From Sphingobium nicotianae (GTDB lineage Bacteria > Pseudomonadota > Alphaproteobacteria > Sphingomonadales > Sphingomonadaceae): a DNA stretch of 64,000 bases. The position numbers were made by a program, and so were the translations under genes. The notes under the pieces are model-generated. The model was not told where the DNA came from. It searched no databases and was given only the letters and a program-made list of their open reading frames with translations. Shown piece by piece: positions 9,789 through 19,300 of this stretch (position 1 is the stretch's first letter; every line of letters begins with the position of its first letter). Location of the stretch: assembly GCF_018603885.1 (NCBI RefSeq), contig NZ_JAHGAW010000010.1:124001-188000 (forward strand), written 5' to 3'.

Positions 9789-12313
9789 GCAGCAACGCCG
9801 AATTCTGGCAGAGTCCACCCTCCGCCACTCTCGATCGTCTGAGCGCAACGCCCGACGGGCTCAGCGCGCACGAAGCAATGGCACGGCTCGCCCGGGATGG
9901 TCCAAACCGGCTGGCAATAGCTCCTCCCCGCCGCCTGCTGAGCGATCTGCTGCGCCGGCTCGCCAATCCTCTTGTCGCGATCCTGCTGGTTGCCGCGACT
10001 ATCGCCGGCATGACGGGCGATCTGGCGAGTTTCACGATCATCGTGCTCGTCGTCATCCTGTCGACGACGCTGGACCTGGTGCAGGAGCATCGCGCCGAGG
10101 CGACCGCCGAGGCCCTCAAGCGCTCGATCGCGCTTCACGCAAATGTCCTTCGCGACGGAGCCGCCGTCGAGCTGCCGGTATCCGATCTCGTCGCGGGCGA
10201 TATCGTCATGCTTTCGGCCGGGGACCTGATTCCGGCGGACGGGATCGCGATCGCGGTCAATGGCGCGCAGGTCAATGAATCGCTGCTGACCGGCGAGGCC
10301 TATCCCGTCCAGAAGCATGTGGAGCCCGCCGCGACCGCGACGATACCGGCGGAGGCGCGCAATGCCCTCTTTCACGGGACCTCCCTGATCGGAGGCACAG
10401 CGACGATGCTGGTGGTCGAGACCGGCGCCCGCACCCGTTTCGGCGCGATCGCCGCATCGCTGGCGCGCACCCAGCCTCCGACGGCATTCGAGCGCGGGAT
10501 TCACAAGCTTGGAATTCTCATCGCGCGGCTGACCGTCTTCCTGGTGCTCTTCGTCCTGCTTGCCCATCTTGCGCTGGGCCGGCCTCCACTCCAGTCCTTT
10601 CTCTTCGCGATGGCGCTGGCCGTGGGCCTGACGCCCGAGCTGCTGCCGATGATCATGACCGTATCCCTGGCGCGCGGCGCGCAGCGCATGGCGTCGGCCA
10701 GGGTCGTCGTGAAACGCCTCTCGGCGATCCACGATCTGGGGCAGATGGATATTCTATGCACCGACAAGACGGGAACGCTCACCGAGGCGCGCATCACGCT
10801 GGTCGGCCACCCCGGCATCGACGGCGAGGATGATGAGCGCGTGGCGGAGCTGGCGGCCGTCAACGCCCGTTTCGAGACCGGGCTGAAAAGTCCGCTGGAC
10901 GAAGCGCTGATCGTCCACGCGACGGCCGAGCGCATCGCCGGCTGGAGCAAGATCGACGAGCGCCCCTTCGATTTCGAGCGGCGGCGCGTGTCCGTCCTCG
11001 CCGAACGGGATGGAGAGCGGATCGAGATCGTCAAGGGCGCGCCGGAGATGCTGCTTGCGCTCTGCACCCGCGCCCAGGACCGCTCCGGCGCCCTCGTCCC
11101 GCTCGATGACGGCCTGCGGGCCAGGCTTGCGGCGCTCCGTGACGAGCGGGCGGCGCAGGGCCTGCGCCTGCTCGGCGTCGCCTGGAAGCCGGCGCCGGGG
11201 ATCAGCCGCATCGGCGCGGATGGCGACGAGGCGCTCATCTTCGCGGGCTATTGCGTGTTCGTCGACCCGCCCAAGGAGAGCGCCGCCCGCGCCGTCGCGC
11301 GCCTTGAGGCGTCGGGCATCCGGATCAAGGTCATTTCGGGCGACGCCGCCGTCGTGGTCGAGCATCTCGTCGCCGCGCTGGCTTTGCCGGTCCGAGGGGT
11401 CCTGACCGGCGAGCAGATTGAAACGCTGAGCGAGCCGGCGCTGGCGGCGCGCGTGGAGACGGTGGACCTTTTCGCGCGCGTGACGCCGGACCAGAAGACG
11501 CGGATCGTCCGCGCCCTGCGCGCGCGCGGCCACACGGTCGGATTCATGGGCGACGGCATCAATGACGCGCCCGCGATCCGGGCCGCGGACGTCGGCCTCT
11601 CGGTCGACGGCGCCACCGATGTCGCGCGCGAAGCGGCCGACATGATCCTCCTCGCACCCGATCTCAACGTGATCGCGGACGGCGTCGCCGAGGGCCGGCG
11701 GACCTATGCGAACATCATGAAATATATCCGCATGGGCACGAGCTCCAACTTCGGCAACATGCTGACGATGGCGCTCGCCTCGCTGGTCCTGCCGTTCCTG
11801 CCGCTCACGGCGGTCCAGGTGCTCCTCAACAACCTCATCTACGACATGTCGCAGATCGGCATCCCGTTCGACACCGCCGATCCGGCGGAGATCGCGCGGC
11901 CCCTGAAGTGGGACATGCGGGAGCTGCTGCGCTTCACCGCGATCATGGGCCCCTTGTCGTCCGTCTTCGACCTGGCGACGTTCGGGTTGCTGCTCTTCCT
12001 GTTCCATGCGGACGTCGCAACGTTCAGAGCCGGATGGTTCATCGAGTCCATGGCGACCCAGATTCTCGTCGTCTTCGTCATCCGCACCTTGCGCCCCGCC
12101 TGGTCGAGCCGGGCGCATGCCGCGCTCGTCACGACGGCGTCATGCGGCCTCGCTGCCGCGCTGGTCTTGCCGTTTCTGCCCTGGGCGGGCCTGCTGGGCT
12201 TCGCCGCGCCCGGGGCGGCAATAGCGGGCGCCATCCTCGTGCTGGTCCTGGCCTATCTGGCAAGCGCCGAGCTGTTCAAACGCGTCGCTCTTCCCCATGC
12301 CTCAGCATCCTGA
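9785..12313 (+). CDS. MgtA-like cation-transporting P-type ATPase
   Basis: P-type ATPase of 842 residues. The actuator loop has LTGEAYP (about 169), the phosphorylation site is CTDKTGTLTE (Asp near 327), and the hinge is MGDGINDAPAI (about 588). Membrane helices lie at about 60-110, 240-300 and 650-840. The segment LTPELLPMIMTVSLARGAQR and the late NNLIYDMSQIGIPFD resemble magnesium-translocating MgtA/MgtB (P3B) more than Ca2+ pumps. It would import Mg2+ across the inner membrane under stress. It overlaps the leader ORF by ATGA and the next gene by 17 bases. Mycobacterial CtpF is a functional analogue in dormancy clusters, but from another P-type subgroup. Confidence 0.88.
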   Translation: MSSNAEFWQSPPSATLDRLSATPDGLSAHEAMARLARDGPNRLAIAPPRRLLSDLLRRLANPLVAILLVAATIAGMTGDLASFTIIVLVVILSTTLDLVQEHRAEATAEALKRSIALHANVLRDGAAVELPVSDLVAGDIVMLSAGDLIPADGIAIAVNGAQVNESLLTGEAYPVQKHVEPAATATIPAEARNALFHGTSLIGGTATMLVVETGARTRFGAIAASLARTQPPTAFERGIHKLGILIARLTVFLVLFVLLAHLALGRPPLQSFLFAMALAVGLTPELLPMIMTVSLARGAQRMASARVVVKRLSAIHDLGQMDILCTDKTGTLTEARITLVGHPGIDGEDDERVAELAAVNARFETGLKSPLDEALIVHATAERIAGWSKIDERPFDFERRRVSVLAERDGERIEIVKGAPEMLLALCTRAQDRSGALVPLDDGLRARLAALRDERAAQGLRLLGVAWKPAPGISRIGADGDEALIFAGYCVFVDPPKESAARAVARLEASGIRIKVISGDAAVVVEHLVAALALPVRGVLTGEQIETLSEPALAARVETVDLFARVTPDQKTRIVRALRARGHTVGFMGDGINDAPAIRAADVGLSVDGATDVAREAADMILLAPDLNVIADGVAEGRRTYANIMKYIRMGTSSNFGNMLTMALASLVLPFLPLTAVQVLLNNLIYDMSQIGIPFDTADPAEIARPLKWDMRELLRFTAIMGPLSSVFDLATFGLLLFLFHADVATFRAGWFIESMATQILVVFVIRTLRPAWSSRAHAALVTTASCGLAAALVLPFLPWAGLLGFAAPGAAIAGAILVLVLAYLASAELFKRVALPHASAS

Positions 12314-13295
12314 GCGGGACGCCCCGAGGCGATCGCGCCCCTGGCGAGGATGGCTGTTCGGCCTGCTGATCGTGGCCGCCGTCGTCGCGACGGTTCTGCA
12401 CTTCAGCGATCTGGAGCATTTTGCCACCCTGACGCGGCGAGCGCGGCCAGGTTGGCTCGTCCTGGGCCTGCTGCTTCAGCTTGCGACCTATGCGGGTGTT
12501 GCCGCCGGCTGGTCCGCCGTGCTGCGCCTCGCCGGAACGCCGCGGCCGCTGCTCCGCCTGATGCGCATCGCGATCACGAAGCTGTTTGCCGATCAGGCGC
12601 TGCCCAGCGCCGGGATGGGCGGCAATGTGCTGCTCGTCGAGCAACTGCGCGCGCTCGGGGTGGCGCGAGGCGTGGCGGCGGCGGCCCTGCTGATTTCCAT
12701 GATCGGCTTCTATGCCGCTTACGCGCTGTTCGCCCTCGTCATGCTCGTCCTCCTGTGGCTCCATGATCGCGCGACGCCGCTGATGGCAGGCCTGGTCACA
12801 TTGTTCCTCGCGATCGCGATCGCCATTCCCGCGCTTGCGCTGTGGCTGCGACGCAGAGGGAGAGCGCCCCTGCCGCGCCGTATCGAGAAGATCGGGTTGA
12901 TCCGCTCCTTGCTCGACACGGTGGCGCAGGCGCCCGCAGCCCTGCTGACGGACCGTCCGCTTCTCGCCCGCGTGACGGCCTGCAATTCGCTGGTCTTCCT
13001 GGCGGATGCTGGGACGCTCTTCGCCTGTATCCATGCGCTCGGTCAGCCCATCTCCTTCGGGACAGCCTTCATCGCCCTCATCATGGCGTCGATCGTCGTG
13101 ACGCTCGGGCCCATCCCGCTCGGCCTGGGCACGTTCGAGGCGACCAGCACGGCAACGCTTCATCTGCTGGGCATTCCGCTCGAGACGGCCTTCACCGGAA
13201 CCCTGCTCCTGCGCATGCTGACTCTGTGGTTGCCCATGCTGCCGGGCCTTTTCCTTATGCGCGGGGCGCTCCGGTCCCGCTCCCATCCGGGCTAG
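12297..13295 (+). CDS. Lysylphosphatidylglycerol synthase-type flippase domain protein
   Basis: Integral membrane protein of 332 residues with about eight helices and no soluble synthase domain. It matches the flippase-like part of MprF/AglD (UPF0104): QLATYAGVAAGWSAVLRLAG, then LFADQALPSAGMGGN and the late LGPIPLGLGTFEA. Members move or protect lipid-linked substrates in the inner membrane. The start lies 17 bases inside the ATPase gene, so the two are co-transcribed. It is convergent with the cyclic glucan synthase. Confidence 0.8.
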   Translation: MPQHPERDAPRRSRPWRGWLFGLLIVAAVVATVLHFSDLEHFATLTRRARPGWLVLGLLLQLATYAGVAAGWSAVLRLAGTPRPLLRLMRIAITKLFADQALPSAGMGGNVLLVEQLRALGVARGVAAAALLISMIGFYAAYALFALVMLVLLWLHDRATPLMAGLVTLFLAIAIAIPALALWLRRRGRAPLPRRIEKIGLIRSLLDTVAQAPAALLTDRPLLARVTACNSLVFLADAGTLFACIHALGQPISFGTAFIALIMASIVVTLGPIPLGLGTFEATSTATLHLLGIPLETAFTGTLLLRMLTLWLPMLPGLFLMRGALRSRSHPG

Positions 13296-13321
13296 ACTCG
13301 TTCGCTCCCGCCTGCCGGGGC

Positions 13322-16300
13322 TCAGGATGCGAGTGCCGCCCGGCGCATCAGCCGGCAGTGGACTTCACGATGTTCGCCCGGGGCCGGAAACGATATGCGC
13401 ACGCTCGGCCAGGGCGCGCCGTCGACCAGCACATCGATATCGCCCGAGGCCAGCCCGTCCGGATTTTCGACGACGACGTGCAGGCTGCCTTCGTCCTTCA
13501 CGATGGTTGCCTCGAAGGAGGACCACGTCGTTGGCAGGCAGGGCGCCAGATCGAGGGCGCCATCCACGAGCCGCAATCCGAGTATCTCCTCCACCCCCAG
13601 GCGCCAGGTCCAGCCCGCGGCGCCCGTGTACCAGCTCCATCCCCCACGCCCGACATGCGGGGGCGCGCCGGCCACGTCCGCGGCCACCGCATATGGTTCG
13701 GTGCGGTAACGCGCGGCATCCGCGGCCAAGCTGGTCTGGGCGATGGGGCTTATGCGCCGGAAGATTTGCATGGCGCCGTCCCCATCGCCCATGCGGGCGA
13801 GCGCAATGCCGAGCCAGGCCGCCGCGTGCGTATATTGACCGCCATTTTCGCGAATCCCGGCCGGATAGGCCTTGATGTATCCCGGATCGCGCGGCGTCTT
13901 GTCGAACGGGGGGGCCAACAACCGTACCAGGCGATCATCGTCGCGCACGAGATGCGTCCGGGCCGATGCCATGGCGAGCGCACATCGCTCGGCATTGCCC
14001 GCCCCCGACAGCACCGCCCAGGACTGCGCGATCGCGTCGATCCGGCATTCGGTATTGGCGGCGGCTCCCCAGGCCCGTCCCTCGTCATCGAAGGCACGCA
14101 CATACCAGTCCCCGTCCCAGGCGCTTTGTTCCACGGCGGCGGCGAGCGCCGCCATGCGCGGTTTCCAGAGTTCGCTCAACGCTTTGTGATCGAGCCTGTC
14201 GCACAGCGCGACAAAGCCCTTGATCGTGGAAATCAGGAACCAGGCCAGCCAGACGCTTTCGCCCCGTCCCCTCTCTCCCACGCGGTTCATGCCATCGTTC
14301 CAGTCACCCGTGCCCATCAACGGCAGGCCATGCGAGCCCAATCGATAGCCGCGATCGAGCGCGCGTTCGCAATGTTCGAACAGCGATCGGCGGTCCTGCG
14401 TGACGTCGAACTGCGCATAATGATCGGCCTCGCCCTGCTCCAGGGGCGGCCCCCGCAGGAAGGATACTTCCTCGGTCAGAATCCCCGTGTCGCCTGTCGC
14501 CGACACGTAGGCGGCCGTCACATAAGGCAGCCATAGAAGATCATCGGAACAATGCGTCCTGACGCCGCGACCAGAGGGCGGATGCCACCAGTGGAGAACG
14601 TCGCCTTCCTCGAACTGGTGCGCCGCCGCCGCGAGGATATGGCTTCGGGCCAGACCCGGTTCGGCATGCAACAGGGCGAGCACGTCCTGCAGCTGATCGC
14701 GAAACCCGAATGCGCCACCGGCCTGATAGAAGCCGGCACGTGCCAGCAATCGCGCGCTGCGCGTCTGATAGGGAAGCCACCGGTTGACGAGGATATCGAA
14801 GGCCGGGTCCGGCGTCGTAACCTTTACCGCATCCAGGCGCTTATCCCATTCCTCCCGGCATTGCCGCAGCGCTCGGTCGCTATGCGCCATATCCTGCCAA
14901 CGCCGGGCGAGCATGCGTGCGTGAGCACGGTGGTCCCCCTGACCGACAATGAAGGCGAGTTCGGCTGTTTCGCCGGGAGGAATATCCAGGTGGACTTGGA
15001 AGGCGCCGCAGCAATCGGCACCTGCCGCGCTTTGCCGACCGCCCAAATCCCAGTTCTGCAACCCCTCGGGCCGGCGGTGATCGCCATTGGGGCCCAAGAA
15101 ATCGAACCGTGATGTCGTCAGGCTATGGGGTGGATGGCTACTTGTCAGAAAAGCGGTCCGGTCCTTGAATTCGTCGTTCCAGGGATTGTGCGCCATCACC
15201 GCGTGGACATCAGGGTCGTAGGAGGCCCGCCGCAAGGCTGCCGGTACTCCGGGAACGGTTCCCAGCAGCCATTCGGCATAATAGGTCGCCGTTATGCGCC
15301 GAGCGCGCGGCAACAGGTTTCGCACACGCAGCCGAACGACTTTGACCGGATCATCGATAGGCACGAAGGTCAAAAGCTCCTGCTCCAGACCCTCACTCCG
15401 ACTTTCCCAACTGGTGTAGCCCGCACCATGGCGAACCCTGCAAGCAGCCTCTGCGCCCGCTGGCTGCGGCGTCGGCGTCCAGACGCGGGCAGTCTCCTCG
15501 TCACGCAGATAGACGATTTCGGTCTGAGGATCCCGCACGGGGTCGTTGCTCCACGGCGTCAGACGATTTTCACCGCTGTTGATCGCCCATGTGAATCCGA
15601 GACCGGCTTCTGTGACCAGGGTGCCAAAGCCGTCATTCGCCAGGATGTTGGACCACGGCACCGGGGTCGTCCTCCCCGGTTCGAGATGAATCAGGTAATC
15701 CCGGCCATCGGGTGTAAATCCACCCCAGCCATTATCGAACCTCAGATCATCCGGCCGAGCGAGCGCCTGCGCTTCCTGCGCCGACGCCGCCGGCCCACCA
15801 ACCGGCTCGAAGCGGGGGCTGGTCAGCGGGCGCGGATAGGCATCGGCGAACTGCTCGGCGAGCGATCTGGATCCTCCGTCCAGAAGGATTTGCGCGGATT
15901 GCCGCAGGAGGATGGCGCGGTCGGCATCTCCCTGGCCAATGCCGACCAGATGCACGCCCCCCTTCTGTCCGAGGTCGTCCAGCACGCCAGCCTCGCGTAG
16001 AAACTGGGTCAAGCGCTCCTGGACCGGCTCGAGATAACCTGCCGCGCCTTCGTGCATGATCACCAGATCAAATGCGATGCCACGCCGGCGCCAGAGCCGC
16101 TGGGCCGACGTGGCAAATTGGAGCAGCGCTTTATTTTGACCTTCGCCAGCCGTCAGCAGCACGATGGGATGATCGCCCGAGAGCCCCAGCGCCCACAGGT
16201 CGCCGCGACTGAAATGCGCTGCGGTTGTGACCTCCGCAGGTCCATCGGACTGGGTCGGAGGCGTAAGAAATGCGGAAAGCAGCATTTGCGCATCCGGCAC

Positions 16301-19300
16301 GCGATCGGGTGAAAGGGCCAGCTCATGCATTTCACGGGCGGCCGCCGTCGCCGCATCGTTGATGGCCCATTCGAGCGCCGCCAACGTCGCGTAACGCCCG
16401 GCAAGCTCGATGGCCGTCCCGCGCGATCCCGCGACGATCGTCAGGAAGGCAAGCTCGCGCCGCCCTTGCGGCGGAAGCTCCAATTCGGCGCGCAACGCGA
16501 ATACGGGATCAAGCGTCCATCCGGTCGAGCCGCCGAGGATCTCGGACTGCATCGCCGCGGGATTGTGCGCGTCACCATGACGCCCCAGAAAGACCGCGCG
16601 ATCGGTCTCGACGCCACGCGGCAGAAATCCCTCCTCATCGCCAATCAACCGATGCAACAGGACGGGCGGGCGATCCGCTGCGTCCCGAGGGCGGCGCGTG
16701 AAGAGGAGGCCGTTGATGTCGGGCAATTCCTCGCTGCCCACGAAGAGTTTGCTGAAGGCCGGATGTCGCGCCGCATCCTGGGGCGGAGCAAGGACGACCT
16801 CGCCATAGCTGGTCACGTCGAGGGTCCGCGTCTGGTCGCTTTCGTTGACAAGCGTGAGGCGTCGGATTTCCAGGTCGTCGCCGTGCGGGATACTGATCGA
16901 CATTGTGACCGAAATGCCGTGATCACGCCGATGATACTCGACCTGATGCGCCTGGAAGGTCACGCGCCCGTCCGTCGGCGACACTGGCATCGGATCGGGC
17001 GTCGCCAACCATCGCTCTCCGCTGTCCTTGTCACGCAGGTAGATCCACAGGCCGGCATCGCCGGGCGCCCGACCGGGTTCGGTGAGCGCATAGCCCTGCC
17101 ACGTGAGGCTGCCGCCGCCGTTTGCCACGATCCGGCTTGAGAGGCGCCCGTTGCCGATTGCGTGGGATGGACTTCTTCCACCGAGCGGAACCGGAACCCA
17201 GGGCTGCAACCGCGGAATGGCATGCTCCGGAACCGGCTGGGGCTCGCGGATTTCGATGCGCGGAATTTCGGGCGGCAATTCCCAAGGGATGCGCTCGTTC
17301 AGCAGCAGATCGACGGTGCCGACATGGGGATTGCCATGGAACCATCGCACGAAGACATCGTCGCACAGCGCGTTGCCGAGCGCCGCCATGCTCATGCCTT
17401 GGTGGTGCGCCATATAGGAGAGCACCGTGACGAACCGTTGGCCCGGCGGGACGCGCTCGGCGGTGAAGTCGATCGCCTCGTAGAAGCCGTACAGCCCTAT
17501 GCCGCCGAGATCGGCAAGCTCATGCAGATTGCGGACCGACATGCACGCGCGCGCGGCAAGGGCCAGCACGGTGGCATAGGGCGCGACGACGAGATCACGC
17601 GCCAGGCCGCGACGCAGGCCGAGCCCCGGAACACCGAAGGCGTGATAGCGATAGACGCGGTCGGGCCCCATCGATGCGAAGGCGGATTCCGAGATACCCC
17701 ACGGAATGTCGTGTTTGATGCCGTAAACGCGCTGCAGATCGACCGCGCTGCGATCGCTCTGTCCCAGCAACGTATCCGGATCACTGCGCAGGAACAGGTT
17801 CGGCATGAGATACTCGAACATCGATCCGTTCCAGGACATGAGCGAGAGGCCCGCCGTGTTCGTGGTGATGGGCCTGCCCAGAAAAAACCAGTGTTCCGGC
17901 GGCACGTCGCCCTTGGCGATGGCGAAGAAGCTTGCCAGTCGGGCCTCGCTGGCCAGCAGGTCGTAATGGTGCTGATCGATGCGGTCGCCGCTGACGTCAT
18001 AGCCGATATGGAACAGCCGGCTGTTCACATCGAAGATCATACCGAAATTCATCCCCCACGCCCACCCCCCAGCCCTCCCCCCAACGTTGTCCAATCGCTC
18101 TTGCAGGAGCTTGAGGGCCTCCGCACCCCGGGCAAGAGTCCCATCAAGCAATTCCGCCCAGTTCCTTACCGGAGTCGGCTGGGTGACGTGCGGTTGAGTT
18201 GGGGGGGTGAGCATCGTTGCTAACTTCGCAGCGAACTCGGCGCAGTCGGGCGGTGCGGTTGCGAGGAGGGGCAGCCAGGGGCAAAAGGTCTCGACATCGC
18301 GGCGCATGCTCAGCAAATGGTGGTCGACGCGCTCGATCCAGGCATGGATGTCGCGGATCACCGCCACCGCGACGCCCTCGATGTCGGCAATCTCCTTGCG
18401 CAGCTCTCCGCGCAGTTCGGGCCAGATTCCGTCGCAAAGCGCATCAAGCCGGTCAGTCCACGCACGCGGATCCTCACCCGCCGCCGCGATGACGGACTTC
18501 GCGTCGCCCAGGCGCCTGCGCATCTTCGCGGTGAGATCGATCCGGTCGGGCGCGAGCGCCAGCTGAAGAAGATCGAACGTGTCCTCGAGCCCGGACCAGA
18601 GCGCCGGCGAGAGCGGGGCCCCTCGCGCCGCCTCGCGACAGGCTTCGGCCACGACGAGGAGGCATACCGCGAGATTGCCGCTGTCGACCGTGGACACATA
18701 GCGCGGTTCGAGCGGCCGCAAACTGCGCGTGTCGTACCAGTTCAGCATATGGCCGCGATAAGTCTCAAGTCGGTCGAGCGCGTCCAGCGTGTTGCGCAGA
18801 CGACTCTCCAGATCCTGAATGCCGATATAGCCGAGCTTCCAGGCGGTCAGGGTCGATAGCAGCAGCATGCCGACATTGGTCGGCGACGTGCGATGAGCGA
18901 TCTCCTCATGCGGCGGCTCCTGATAATTGTCGGGCGGGAGCCAGTTGTCCTGCGGCGTGACGAACGTCTCGAAGAACAGCCAGGTGCGCCGCGCGACATG
19001 ACGCAGGAACAGCCGGTCCTCCGCATCGAGCGTCTCGATTTTCGGGTCGCGCGGACGGCTGATGCGCAGGCTGATTTCCGGAGCAAGCAGCCACAGGATC
19101 AGCAGCGGCCCCGCCGGGAGCAGCGCCATCGGCCGCACCAGAGCGAGGCCCGACGCCACGACGACGGCCAGCGCGGGCGACACCCAGAGTTCGCGCCAGG
19201 CCGCGCGCCGCGGATCGAGCGCGGCAAAATGCGCGCTCATATGCGCTGCCGACGCCCATTCCAGCAGGCCGCGCCCGGACGCCAGACGCCATAAGGTCGT